A DNA stretch of 64,000 nucleotides, taken from Helianthus annuus (lineage: Eukaryota; Streptophyta; Magnoliopsida; Asterales; Asteraceae). The notes below the pieces were generated by a model. The model was not told the origin of the DNA. It was given only the letters and a program-made list of their open reading frames with translations, and did not search any database. Shown here in pieces: positions 50,966 to 62,502 of the stretch. The position numbers and the translations under genes were made by a program. Numbering within the stretch: position 1 is the first letter of the stretch; each line of letters opens with the position of its first letter. The DNA lies in assembly GCF_002127325.2 (NCBI RefSeq), contig NC_035444.2, positions 78,799,392 through 78,863,391 of the forward strand, read 5' to 3'.

Positions 50966-52909
50966 GGGGCCCATGTCCAGAGGAAAAAGTTCTTCGAGCC
51001 GCATCCAACCGAGAGAATTATCTAATCGGAAATTTTGCTAATAAAATAAACTTTAGGCTAGAACTTCTTGGTTTGAACTTCTTGTGTTTCTTTTGACCTA
51101 TTTATCTAAAGTTTTAAATTATTAGGAATATTATGTAAGTTTCTCTATTAAATGGAATGAAGATTTTAGTTAAATTGGTGTTTGGATGATGTTGTAATGG
51201 GTAAACACACTCGGGATAGTGAAGGATACCAAGGGAAACTTGAACCAGCACCCCATGCAAAAAAAACAGGGCCATCCGACAAATTTTTCTTCATTACAGC
51301 AAGTTCAACACGGGGCCATGCTCACCCAACACGCCCCGTGGCCAACCATTTGCAGAAAATGCTCAGTTCAGGTAACTGGACACGGGGCGTGCTCACTGAA
51401 CACGCCCCCGTGCCCAGGCTTCTGTTTCTTTTTACTAATTTCTGTTCCTGGCAATCTGAACACGGGGCCGTGCCCGGACACCACGGGGCCGTGTCCAGAC
51501 GCCCAGTAACATAAATTTTTGCTTTTCACACCTTTTTACACATTCAAACAAGCTAAAAACTTATTTTTGGGACACATTGAGGACAATGTGTAATTTAAGT
51601 GTGGGGGGGGGGGATACTAAAACTTTGAATCTTGCAAGTCCTAATTACAAGCATTACACAAAACTCTATTGGAACCGCTAATCACCCCAATTGTTTTCAA
51701 AAAAAATTTCAATTTTTTTTACTTGTCTAGGTTTGATTTGGGAATTTCAAATTCTAAAAAGGTTTTTTACAAATTTACAACCGATAGCGTCGTGATAAAA
51801 AGAAACAACATAAGAAAATTATGAAACGGCATGACAAGTTTAGTTAAAATTTGATTATATATACTTGATCACATAAAAACCCATTCCCACAAAAAAATGA
51901 GTTTTGAGCCTTTATTGAGCATACAAATACATATCTTTAAACTAAATGCTCATTTTTCGTTTCTTGTGTGAATAGCCGCTTGGTTGTTACGACTCTAGAA
52001 CTTGCCACGACGATACATTCCCGGTCCTTACCAACTTAAACCCGAGTAAGTAAATGATGGAGGCATTAGGACTAACTGTTTTTGCTGCACCATTATTTTT
52101 TTTACCACCTACCCAAAATCCCCCTAGTTAACCCCTTTGAGACTAAACCTTTTCATTTCTTAACCCAAAACAAACACCCTTTTACCCACCAAAACCCTTT
52201 TTTATTTTAAACCCTTTGTTTTAGTAACAAGCTCGGTTTTTCTTATGACTTCCTTGTCAAAAAAAAGAAAAAAAAAAAATGAGGATGAAGCTAAAAGAAA
52301 TAAACAAACAAGTCTATCAAAAATAACTTTGTTTGAAGAATGACTTCATCAAAATAAAAAGTTACAGAAAAAAATAAAAAAAATAAAAAAATAAAAGGTG
52401 TTACGAAAACCGACGCTTTTTACGCCTTTCGCCCTTTTACTAACCACTAACCCAACCACCTACCTTTAACCCAAGCCTAACCCTTCACCCCAAAAGTCCT
52501 CTTGATATTTACAAAGGTGTATGTATAGTTAAAAAGGAGGAGGATTGATTGCTTGGCAAGCTTATGGTAGGAGTAAGTTCCATGCCACTCTCGAGTGATT
52601 CACTAAAATACAACTTCGGCCGAGTGTTGAGTGATCCCCCGTGAGGTATGTGAACTTGTATATAAATGGAATTTTAAAAAGGCATGTTATGCCCTAATAA
52701 GTAATTTATCTTATGTAACGTTTTAAATAAATCATGACGAATAGGATTGTAAATAAATAAAAATAAAACTTAACTAAGAATCTTGGAAATCCCGACACTC
52801 TATGACAAGCCCAAAAACCTTCTCTTCTACCCATTCCATTTGGGAGTGTAAAGCCACATTATAAAGGGTTTTGCTTAAGGACAAACAAAGATTCAAGTGT
52901 GGGGGTATT
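50966..52909 (+). other. Element D non-coding region with two purine tracts
   Basis: No gene supported; the open frames 51182-51514 and 51219-51509 read through CACGG doublets (51305, 51378 and 51458) and are not credited. Purine motifs: 51575-51614 (GAGGACAATGTG, then AAGTGTG and a G-run of about ten) and 52872-52909 before the LTR. Confidence 0.6.
51575..51614 (+). other. Internal second purine tract of D (possible central PPT)
   Basis: ATTGAGGACAATGTGTAATT, then TAAGTGTGGGGG; mirrors the LTR-proximal tract at 52872-52909 and the internal tract of C. Confidence 0.6.
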
Positions 52910-54634
52910 TGATATGTGCAAAATGCAACATATAAATTACATATGGCATAAAACTAACCCCTTTTTTAGTACTAATGTTGGAAAAGGTGTGTTTTTGTCT
53001 TCCTTTCGTATTTTCAGGATTAAATGAGCTCAAATGAACAAAAGAAGCCAAAAGGCAGCTAAATCTAGCATAAATACAAGAAAAGGAACAAACGTGGCAT
53101 GCCCGACCCCCCGACAGCATCTTCCGAAGCAAAAACAAGAGAACAGAAGGCTGAACACGCCCTGTGCTGAGTGAGCACGGGGGCGTGCCCAAGTGTCTGT
53201 AGAAAAGACAAAGTTGTAGAAGCTTCTATCACCCACCACGGGGGCGTGCCCAGTGGACACGGGATGGTGGTCAACTCTAAGATTCGCAGAATCTAGGGAA
53301 ATCTTGATATACGCTTCTGCACACGGGATCGTGCACAGCGGACACGGAGGCGTGGTCAACTAATGCAGACAAACTGCAATTAATGAAGAAAGAGAAGGAG
53401 GATGGACACGGGGCCGTGCCCGAGCTGCTGTTCAGGCTATAAACAGGGGTGCTTGGCTCATTTGCAAACCATCCCTTGGCACACCACCTCTCTCACACTT
53501 CACCCACCCACCACCACCATCACAACACCATCATCCACCACCATCATCCATCATAGAGTGTGTGAGTCATCTAGGGATCCAAGATTAATCGTCAGAGTTC
53601 TTAACAATCAAAGGCCATGTTTGCCTAAGTCTCATACATCACTTGGTGAAGACAAGTGTTTAGTGTAATACTTTTTATTTTTAATCTTTTCGCACTTTTT
53701 ATTTGGTTATGTATTAATGACTTTAATAACTAGTTTCTTATGTTGAAGGTGATTCTTCCTTATCGTTTGTCCGTGGTGTCTTGGCATTATTTTACTGTCT
53801 ATATAAAATAAAAGATTTTCACCATTCATATCTCCACGGTCTATATGGAGATATGTTGGCTACTTGGTCGGGGGTTAAGGGAATGGTTTGGTAAGAGTCT
53901 TGCCTTGTTCAGTGTATAGATCCTGCAAGGACCTGGGTCAAATTTAGTAGGACCTCCTTCAATACCCACCGGTATTGGATGGCGGGGGTCCAAACTTTTT
54001 GATCCCCTCATATGTAAGCTACTATTAAAACTTTAACCCGACTACTTAGGACTGTATCCCTGCTGACTCAGACTACTTAGCCGAGGGTAACGTCACCTCC
54101 AAAAGAGGGGCCTACCACATTATGCATTAATAACTAAATTAATCATCTTTCAATAATCCGACCCTTTAGGATTGTATCCTTGCTAACTCAAACTACTGGG
54201 TTGAGGGTAACATCACCTTCAAAAGAGGGGCCTACTACAATAACTAAGATAATCTCTTAAAAAGTGCAAAAGTGCGGAAATAATCAAAGGTTACCACTAC
54301 ACATGAGTCGGATACAAGTGATTCATCTTGTCTATCTGTTTTTACTTTTATTTTATTTTTCAGCATTTTAGTTAGTTTTATTTTTCTAGTTTAAAAACCT
54401 TTTTCTAACTTTTGATTTGATTAGAAGTTGAGGATAAACAGGTACTAAAAGCTCTTGTGTCCTTGGACGACCTCGGTATCTTACCGGCACTATACTACGT
54501 TCACGATGCGTGCACTTGCCCATATGTGTGTTTAGTGTTAGTAAATATCGTGATTTATAAATTTAAAACTTGGCTAAAAAGTGTTAAAGGGCTTAAAATA
54601 TACATCAAAAATATATCACACCTAACGCACATCA
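52910..54634 (+). repeat. Element D 3' LTR (1725 bp)
   Basis: Starts TGATATGTGCAAAATGC and ends ACGCACATCA; homologous to both C LTRs throughout, clearly more diverged than those are from each other. Preceded by the purine tract AAGTGTGGGGGTATT. CACGG doublets near 53150, 53235, 53325 and 53403. Confidence 0.9.
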
Positions 54635-56030
54635 ATTTGCAATATTGGTTGTACAGATGCAATTGAACCTGAAACGTTTGAGAAGAAGTGACAAGAAATA
54701 ATGAGTGAATTTGGTCTTATACATAATATTTGGATAGCAACTAAGTTTGGCTTAAGATCAATGTGGATTCCTGCGTTTTATCATGATGAGCATATGTCAG
54801 GGCTTATGCGTACTACCTCAAGGTCTGAAAGTGAAAATCAATTGTTTATTCTTGTTTCAAACTCGCAATTGACTCTTGTTGAGTTTTTTTACTCATTTCG
54901 ATACGACAATTGAAGCTAAAAAATATACACATAAAAAAACGATCATGATAAGCGTAATACAATACCTAATTTTCGGATTGATTCACCTCTTGAACGACAT
55001 GCTGCTAAGTTGTATACCAGGCAATACTTTTACGCTCAAGATGAGATACTTGCCAGTTTTGAAATATATTGTTTAGTTAACGTCAAAGAAGAATAAGAGT
55101 ATGCAAGGTTCTTTATTAGAGACACTTCAGCTTTTGGAAAAGGTTTCTTGGAGGTATTTTTTTTTTTTAAATTCTAGTACCTATCATATATGTAGAGTAA
55201 TTATGTAAGTAAATTTGTATTATCTATCAGTAGAGTAATATTATCTATTTGTACAGTAACAAAGAGTTAATACTACTCTAATTTCAAAAGTGTCATTTTA
55301 TTCACAACAAAACATATATGTATAGTAATTTGGTTTATTTTTTATAGGTACTAGCTAAATCTGATGATGATTTTTTTGCTTAATGTACTTGTAAAAGGTT
55401 TGAACAATATGGTTTGTTATGTCGACATGTTTTCCTTGTCATTAGAATGTTTGAAATAGAGGTAATTCCTGAAAAGTATATTTTGAGGTGTTGGAAAAGG
55501 AAGCAGTCACAAACAGAGCCAATTGTTCTTTTTTTTTGTTGAAGATTGTACGTGAGATTATGTTTGCTAGCAAATGCCTTTGTAGTCGATATTTTTCAAA
55601 TAATGAAGAATTGATCAAGCTTAGATATCAACTAAAAGAAATGATTGAAAAAGCAGATGAGAGTGGTAAGACTAGACCAATTTTGAAGAAAAAAGATATG
55701 TTAGCTTCTCTTTTTGGATATAATCAACCATCAACCTCAACTGTGAAACTTCATCCTAGTACTATAAAATATTTTTACTTTCTGATCTTTTATTTGAAAA
55801 AAAATAAGAAAAAGGGCCATGGTTCACAAAGGAGAATTAAATCTAAAAAGAAAAAAAAAACAGCCAGTTGTGTTGGGAAAAGACATCGAGGATGCAGTGT
55901 ATGTAAGAAGCTTGGTTATGATACTTGAACTTGCCAGTGACTTTTTGGTCAAGTTGGAGAGAGTGCAGTGTCTAAAGGAAGCTGGCTTATTATATTTGAT
56001 TTTTTGTAAAATAGCTTTTTAGTGTTTGAT
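54635..56030 (+). pseudogene. FAR1/FHY3-like (MULE-type transposase-derived) relic, C-terminal half
   Basis: Begins mid-protein at the D insertion. Blocks in order: IWIATKFGLRSMWIPAFYHD and GLMRTTSRSESENQLF (54730-54850); after a frameshift, DSPLERHAAKLYTRQYFYAQ (near 54980-55035); an AT-rich break 55150-55345 (intron or decay); SWIM-type zinc finger CTCKRFEQYGLLCRHVFLVI (near 55387-55445); ILRCWKRK; then 55540-55930 coiled and basic, with CSVCKKLGYDT. Stops and frameshifts throughout. These are the C-terminal MULE transposase and SWIM signatures of FAR1-related proteins (family knowledge). Whether it was a host gene or a transposon is open; the surrounding repeats of GTAGAGTAAT suggest a transposon. 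Confidence 0.75.
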
Positions 56031-56167
56031 ACTAAATCTACTATCATCGATCTAAAGGATTTTTGGATTTGCACTTTTTATACTTGAATATAGTTTGATT
56101 GTAGAGTAATTATCTTGATATGTAGAGTAATTCATGAATAAGAGGAATTGTTGCTTAATTATACAAA
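56031..56167. other. Flank of the FAR1 relic, GTAGAGTAAT words, up to the Mutator MITE
   Basis: AT-rich with TTGTAGAGTAATTATC and ATGTAGAGTAATTCAT; ends with TTATACAAA (56159-56167), the left TSD of the MITE. Confidence 0.6.
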
Positions 56168-57861
56168 GAGTAAATTACAAGTTTTGTCCTTTATTTTTAT
56201 ACCAAATTTCAGGTGGTGTCCTTTGTCTTTAAAATTGATGAATTTTGTACTTAAAGTTTCAAAATTCTGCACGTTATGTTCTTTGTATCTAACCCAGTTA
56301 GTTTTTTGGTTAAATTTAGTCATGTGACTTGCATGTGAGTGCATTTTTATCCTTTCACCTTTACAGGGACTAAATATATAAATAATTCAAATATCCAACC
56401 ATTATTTAAAAGATAAGAGATTTAAATAAATAAATGTTATCTATCTCTCTCACTATACATCACTTACCACCACACCACCACCACCACCACTTACCACAAC
56501 CTGCTTCCATCACCTCCAACCCTACCCAACCATCTCTCTCCCTCCTAGTCGTAATCCACATAAACATAAACCCTGAAATCAAACCTGCAACAAGATTATC
56601 TTATACTCAAAATCAAACAACTTAAAGGTTTTCTCGACAATTTCAAACAACTTAATGGTTTTCTGTTATGAATTTGTGAAATAATCATGAAATTGGTGTA
56701 ATTTCATGTTCAGTGTTAGTTGTTAAAGCTTTGTTTTCTTCCTAAATTAGGCTTTTTAGCTTCAATTTCTCTTTTGCAGGTGCAAATATACTCAATTTCA
56801 CAAGCTTTTGGTGAATTTGCCATTAATTTCGAAGGTGAGCTAACTGTCAAATGTAATAAAATTCAGAAAAAGTTAACCGTATATTGTTAAGAGTTTTTCT
56901 AATTTTACAATAAAGCATCTCTGCACCTCTAATTTGGGGAAAGTGCTCTTAACAAAACTTGTTTTTCCCTCCCCTTAAATTATCAAGTTAACGTGCTTAA
57001 CTGTAAACATATATGAGTTGTCAAATTTTCATCATTTGTCCTATTACTCATCAAACTTGCTTTATCTTGGTAAATTCAGAGGGCATTGATGCGTTGACTT
57101 GGAGTTGGGGTTTTGATGCAACGAATCAATATTTTCATCAAAATCATAAAAATAGATCAGTTCACAACGATTTCGAAGAATCGTGCAACATAAATGTGAG
57201 AACGATGATGTATAACAGAGAGTGTTGGAGGATGGTGGCCGAAGGTGGTTGGGTGTCTATAGAGAGAGAGAGAGAGAGAGCTAGAGAGTAGAGAGAGAAA
57301 AAAGGGAGTTTATATTATATTAATTTTTGTTTATTTGGTAACATTTTTATAATTAAATAGGTAAAAGACTAAACTACCCTTATCTAATATGATTTAACAG
57401 AAAAATCTAACTGGGTTTGGGTAAAAGAACATAACATGCAGGATTTTAAAATACTAAGGAGCTGTTTGTTTACCTCTTAATGAGGCTCTTAATGGTTCAG
57501 ACCTCTTACTCTTACTGGTTCAGCACTTAATGGTTCAGACTGTTTGTTTCACGAGCAGATGTATGATGGTTCAGACATTTGCCTCGGAATAGCTAAGATT
57601 TATACAGAGTCTGAATGGTTAAGACCTCTAATCTGAATTGGTCAGACATTTGCCTCTGAACGGTTAAGTATTATAAAGGCTCTTAATGGTTCAAACCTCT
57701 TCCTGGTTCAGCACTTAATAGTCCAGACCTCTTACTGGTTCAGCACTAACCATTCAGATATTGCCAAACAACCCCTAAGTACAAAACTCATCAATTTTAA
57801 AGACAAAGGACACCGTCTGAAATTTGGTATAAAGATAAAGGACAAAATTTGTAATTTACTC
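56168..57861. mobile_element. Mutator-like MITE with long terminal inverted repeats
   Basis: Left end GAGTAAATTACAAGTTTTGT and right end (reverse) GAGTAAATTACAAATTTTGT; the arms match for about 100 bp without a break and continue to about 200 bp once the Tourist insertion in the right arm is removed. A perfect 9-bp TSD TTATACAAA flanks it (56159-56167, 57862-57870), as expected for Mutator-type elements. The interior has no transposase; it includes a GA microsatellite (about 57259-57298) and weak open frames (56434-56625, 57013-57291) I do not credit. Confidence 0.85.
57458..57775. mobile_element. Tourist-like (PIF/Harbinger) MITE, copy 1
   Basis: Starts GGAGCTGTTTGTTTACC and ends GCCAAACAACCCC, flanked by TAA on both sides (57455-57457, 57776-57778). 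Rich in the word GGTTCAGAC. Inserted in the right inverted repeat of the Mutator MITE, whose left arm shows the uninterrupted version. 318 bp. Confidence 0.85.
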
Positions 57862-57870
57862 TTATACAAA

Positions 57871-58008
57871 TATAAGTAAACGTGCAACAAAAGCAGATTG
57901 AGATGTATAAGAAGAGTAATTATACAGTAAAACATTAAATTATAGTAACTATGTAAAAAGAATGATCATTTTATAGATTTAGGGTAACTATTGAATAAGC
58001 AAGGTAAT
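57871..58008. other. Resumed FAR1-element flank
   Basis: AT-rich, again with AGAGTAATTATACAGTAAAA-type words like 55190-55330 and 56100-56150, suggesting it is the same old element on the far side of the MITE. No gene. Confidence 0.45.
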
Positions 58009-58647
58009 TGTTTTGGTCAAAAATCTGTTTAAGGATAACGTAACCAAATGTGTTTGTCAGGTAGAGTGCTTGATTGAATGAACGATTTTTTTAGCTAATG
58101 CACGATGATTTATATGAGGAAAACCCTTTGATCACTAGTAGATCTCCAGCACAAAAATCTCGGGTGGTGAAAACTATCAACCACCAACCACATTGAACAA
58201 TAAAAATGAGTACAACTTCGGACGTTGATCAAGTGTATTACAATGATTGTATGATCGTTAAGAGTACTTGAGTGTAAGCTTTCTGCTTGTTGTGTGTGTA
58301 TACGAATATGAATTGTTTCTAATAACACTCGATCAGCCCTTTTTGAATAACAATAACAACTAAGTCCAAAAATATTGCTTGACCGACGTCCTCTCCCCAT
58401 GACCGTTATGGAATAAGCACGCGTAGCCTTATAACGAATTCCTAGCGAGATTCCAGCTTAGACTTGGTCTACCATATTGCTACCCTACACATAAACATAA
58501 GAAAATATCGAGAACAATTTTTAGAAACTATAAGAAATAATAAGGATCCTTGATCCTCTGAGACCCTGCACTATCCGCTAAGGATAACTTATCCAACCGA
58601 CACCTCGGGATATGGGATCCATCATAATAAAAATCTAGTCCCTCACA
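58009..58647 (-). repeat. Element G 3' LTR (639 bp)
   Basis: TGTTTTGGTCAAAAATC start as in A-inner, end CCCTCACA; shares GGTTAGTTTTCACCACCC-like and TCCGAAGTTGTACTC-like blocks (minus strand) with A. Purine tract on the minus strand: TTAGGGGAAAT. Confidence 0.85.
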
Positions 58648-58840
58648 ATTTCCCCTAATATGGCAGTTGTGATAGAGGATCACAGCTGTCATATTGCCAT
58701 TAAAATCAAACTAGCCATTGCACTTCTGACGGATGGGACTTGAGTAGCTATAACCGTCATTGCGGATTCTAGGGTAGAGATAACTCTTCATTTTCTTTAA
58801 AGATCAGAAGATCTGCTTGTATATCTTCATTCTAGAGACG

Positions 58841-59092
58841 CGGGTCAGGTATTATTCTTTCTCTTTCTCTCTACATTATTCTTTCTCTTTCTCTCTACTT
58901 TCTTCACCAAATTCTTCAACTCTTTAATGGCGAAGATGGATACAAGATCCTTTCCCGGTACTAGCCCGGGTCAGGTATTATTCTTTCTCTTTCTCTCTAT
59001 ATTATTCTTTCTCTTTCTCTCTACTTTCTTCACCAAATTCTTCAACTCTTTAATGGCGAAGATGGATACAAGATCCTTTCCCGGTACTAGCC
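58841..59092 (+). repeat. 126-bp tandem duplication over the start of the G antisense gene
   Basis: 58841-58966 and 58967-59092 are two copies with one difference seen (CTACATT versus CTATATT). 126 is divisible by three, and each copy carries the ATG of MAKMDTRSFPGTSP, so the reading frame stays open through both. Confidence 0.9.
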
Positions 59093-60693
59093 CGGATAAA
59101 GATAACGGACTCAGGACCCAGAATCTCTTGATGAATCCTTCATCGGAGATATGCAAATTTACTGATCCTGAAATCGAAAACCTCACTCCTTGTTTCCCGC
59201 CGGAGACTATTTTCCGACCATTTGACCCGTCAGCTCACAACCATGCGATATCCCCGGTGTGGTTCTGCTTTCCTGCTCTTCCGTTCATCCTAGGCTTTTC
59301 TTACCCCTTCCTAGACCTCACTCAGAGGTTCTTCACCCAGACTGGTATCAACCACAGTCAGGCCATGTCAATGCTGTGGAGGGCACTCTTCACTATCAAA
59401 GAGATCCTGAAATGTGAAGACCTTGAGTTTGGCTTGTCGGAGCTTTCATACCTTTACCTCTTTGGTTACCCACGGTTCTAGTCGCCTCTTGTTCAAAGCA
59501 AAACCTCATCATCCACTACCGATCGTCAAAACTACCCAAAATGAATCCACTTGGAAGAATCAGTTCTTCTTTGTGATAAGGGATTCAATCCTCAATGGGG
59601 ATTCTTTACCCAAAAAAGTGGATCCTTAAGGGTAGGATATATGATCCTTAGATACCCTGTATATGACTTTACCATACCATAACTTATCTTTTGTGTTTAC
59701 ATGTAGTGACGAACTTTGTTCGTTTGGCTGAGCTCCCTGGAACAGAAGAAATAGTTAAAGCTTTCCTAGCACTCGATCCATCAGTGAGGACTTTCAGATT
59801 GAGAGTCAAGGATTCAGAAGAAAATGCTTCCATCTCCTAGAACATGTTAAGTAAGTAATTGTATAGATTATAATTTGAAGTTAGTAAAGTGCAAAAAATG
59901 AAACACTTATCTGTTTGTCTTTTGGACAGGCGCTCAAAAATTTGCTAACAAGTCAGCAACCAAGTTTGGCCTCGACGAAATCGATAACATTCTCTCCCCT
60001 AGATCCCCACCAAGAAGGAGCCTTCCAAGAGCCCGAACATCACGGAGCCAAGGGCTGTTACCACCAGAGCCAAAGCAGGCTCAAAAAGAAAGAAGCTTGC
60101 TGAGCACAAGGGTGACGCCTTTGATGCGGAGAGGCAGCTCCACGAGTCTGTGACTGAGGTAAGGATCCTTTATCCTAAACCTGTTACTTTGCATATCTTC
60201 AAGGATCTTATATTCTAACTTTCTATGTTGTTATTTGTAGAGCTTTGCTCGTGTGAAAGCCCACTATGAGAGGAGCTTGGCTGAGATGGAAGAGAACTTG
60301 GTCGACATGCGATCCATCGCTTCCGCAAAGGACATAACCTTCTCAAAGCTGGAGAAGGACAAGAATGTCTTGGAAGAGCAGCTACACATTGCCGAGGTGG
60401 GCACTCACGAGGCTGTCATGGTGGCAACGGACGAGGCTCAAGTCTGTGCTGCCTGAACCGTGCTGCAGGCTAGGATCAAAATGGTTTAGGAAGCCATTGA
60501 TCCTGACTTCGACATGTCCGCTTGGGATGTGGCTTCCTGGAAGCAAACCCTGGTAAATCTTGGCGGATAAGAAAAGCCAGAGCCGGTGGTGAAGAAGACA
60601 GCTGAGGTCGGGACGAGCGGAGCGAAGGAGGTGGCTGGTGGAGATGGTGGTGAAGCAGCAGTGGAGGCTGCGGCAGTGGGTAATGAAGGATAA
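58927..60693 (+). pseudogene. Antisense accessory gene of element G (Transposase_28-like)
   Basis: Exon 1 has ATGs at 58927 and 59053 because of the tandem duplication; domain motifs FCFPALPFILGFSYPFLDLT and MLWRALFTIKEIL; frameshift near 59455, continuing as LLFKAKPHHPLPIVKT and FFFVIRDSI to a TAA near 59627. Exon 2 is 59707-59850 (144 nt, same as A-inner and A-outer; TAG inside near its end). Exon 3 is 59930-60158 and exon 4 is 60241-60693, a coiled-coil with TGA at 60453-60455 and TAG near 60487, ending GNEG. Splice sites GTAAGT, GTAAGG, GACAG and TTGTAG are preserved. Dead, but it confirms the exon structure. Confidence 0.75.
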
Positions 60694-61568
60694 TGATGCC
60701 TAAGCCTGAGCCCACTTTTTAATGTTTTTGGTGATGTTTTTTGTTGAACAATTTGGTTTGTAATAACTTTAGACAATAGCTGCTAGGTTTAAGGATCACT
60801 GATCCTTTAGACAATTTGGAGGGTGAGAAAGGTGGATGAGTCCTCTTGTTTGTGGGGGATGAAGCCTTTGTCACCCTTCTCCTTTTTACTTTTCCTACAA
60901 ACAGTATTAACCGAAAACACCCTACTTCAACCCGGGTTGATAATTTTGGTAACTTTGGCGGTGTTTTAAATAAAACTTTAAGTTTTTAACTATACCTTGT
61001 ATTTGATCTTTTTAAAGTTTTTATTATTTAAAAACATGTATAGCATTAGCAAAAATTAGGTTGTGTAAATGAATAAGGATCATAGATCCTTGTTTGTAAA
61101 AACGTAGAATGAAGTTAATCAATAAAATAAGGCAAAGGTAAGACATACCATAAAATCCAAGTTAGGATTATATATTCTAGATCATTACCATAATGTAGAT
61201 AGACTAGTCATCAAAATTTAAACCTCGGGGATCCTTGATCCTTCTCAGAAAGATTTGTGAATCTGCAATTTTCCTGAAAATCTGTTAAGATAAACTTGGG
61301 ACTAAACCAAACAATCTGAGGACAAGCCCATAATAACTGGGGACAAGCCCAAAGATACTGAGGACAAGCCCAAATATAAGTGACATGAAATGCCAAAACT
61401 TTAGCTAATATGAAAATGTTAGAAACCTTAGGATAACGGATGTATGGTACGTCTACCATTATACTTAGGATTCTGCATATGGCCAACAACAATGAAATTG
61501 TCAGCCAATAAACGTGTACTGGTCACATTACCTCGAACCATACTTGGATAACGTGCGCTACTGGCGGG
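60694..61568 (-). other. Element G spacer with GGGGACAAGCCC repeats
   Basis: Non-coding. 61294-61375 has four units of the GGACAAGCCCA type, fewer and shorter than in A. Ends where homology to A stops. Confidence 0.65.
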
Positions 61569-62182
61569 GTGTCAAATCCCAATTCGTGTAAAAGGTGAAA
61601 ACTATTAAACCTTAGAAGGTATTAGATACCTTAAACGTGGGAGAGGTGTGGGCAACCCCTTAGACCTCTGTTGATGCAAATGATGCTAGTTATTTCTGTA
61701 AAATCTTAAAACTTGGTGAAAGTGGATGTTAAACGTATTAACACCTTTTTCTAATAGAATATTAAGTATAAAATAAAGCAAGCAGTAAAGTGAAATGTTA
61801 ATGACATTAGGATCCATTTTATTGTTAGCATAGTATTTTAGGTTTTCGGGTTGGATCGAGTCAGGTGGTTTTTTTCCTTGGTGTTGTTGTGGAAAATATG
61901 TCTAGCATCTTGCTAGGCTTTTTAATTTTTTAATGACATTTTGTTGGCCGATAAAAAAAGGAAATCCATTGCCTTAACGAAATGCCTAATGTTAAATCCT
62001 TGACATAGTTTGTGAAGATTTGGGTTTGAGCCCTTATGTCTCAAGTTTGAATCCACTCCTAAGCGGGTTTTACCGTAGTGGGTTTTTGAGCGATGAGTTT
62101 ACCTCGAAACTGGAGATGGTGGGTTTGGGCAACTCAACACTGTCTGCGGTCGCAAGCGTATTGGTAACTTTTTATTATTGGA
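61569..62182. other. Unassigned sequence, possible LINE 3' tail
   Basis: No gene seen. 61853-61966 has a T-rich stretch, GTCTAGCATCTTGCTAGGC, and ends GGCCGATAAAAAAAGG, which resembles the 3' end of a plant non-LTR retrotransposon; held weakly because no ORF accompanies it. A tRNA B-box-like AGTTTGAATCC at about 62043 is not enough to call a SINE. Confidence 0.35.
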
Positions 62183-62185
62183 TTA

Positions 62186-62499
62186 GGGGCTGTTTGACAA
62201 CATCTGAATGATTAAGTGTTGAACCAGTAAGAGGTCTGAACCATTAAGTGCTGAATCAGTAAAAGGTCTGAAACATTATGAACCTGTATAATTCTTAACC
62301 GTTCAGAGGCAAATGTCTGACCAATTCAGATTAGAGGTATTAACCATTCAGACTCTGTATAAATCTTAACCATTCAAAGGCAAATGTCTGAACCATTCAG
62401 ACATCTACTTATGAAACAAACAGTTTGAACCATTAAGTGCTGATCCAGTAAGAGGTCTGAACCATTAAGAGTCTCATTAAGAGGTAAACAAACACTCCC
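62186..62499. mobile_element. Tourist-like (PIF/Harbinger) MITE, copy 2
   Basis: GGGGCTGTTTGACAACATC ... AAACACTCCC, flanked by TTA (62183-62185, 62500-62502). Inverted relative to copy 1 and homologous along its length (TTACCTCTTAATGAG block at the other end). 314 bp. Confidence 0.87.
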
Positions 62500-62502
62500 T
62501 TA

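Larger units (their letters stand above)
49467..54634 (+). mobile_element. Element D: Athila-like non-autonomous element, right part; host of F
   Basis: Plus-strand relative of C: ORF1 3' part, ORF2, long non-coding region, internal purine tract, LTR-proximal purine tract and a 1725-bp 3' LTR (52910-54634). Its 5' LTR and primer site are absent because F, with all its nested content, starts at 49466; they should lie left of the window. The right flank ATTTG leads into a FAR1-like relic. Confidence 0.82.
58009..61568 (-). mobile_element. Element G: truncated Tat-type element related to A
   Basis: 3' LTR (58009-58647), purine tract, antisense gene (plus strand), spacer with GGGGACAAGCCCA units, and the TGTATGGTACGTCTACCATT landmark shared with A (11640, 23815). 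Homology stops at about 61568 (CTACTGGCGG); pol, gag and 5' LTR are missing. Clearly diverged from A (LTR about 640 bp). Confidence 0.82.

Noticed and set aside
59053..60693. Element G antisense gene as a functional host gene
   Set aside because: Frameshift in exon 1 and stops in exons 2 and 4; position next to a purine tract and LTR shows it belongs to the element.
62020..62182. tRNA-derived SINE
   Set aside because: Only a weak B-box-like string; no A box at the right distance, no defined ends or TSD.
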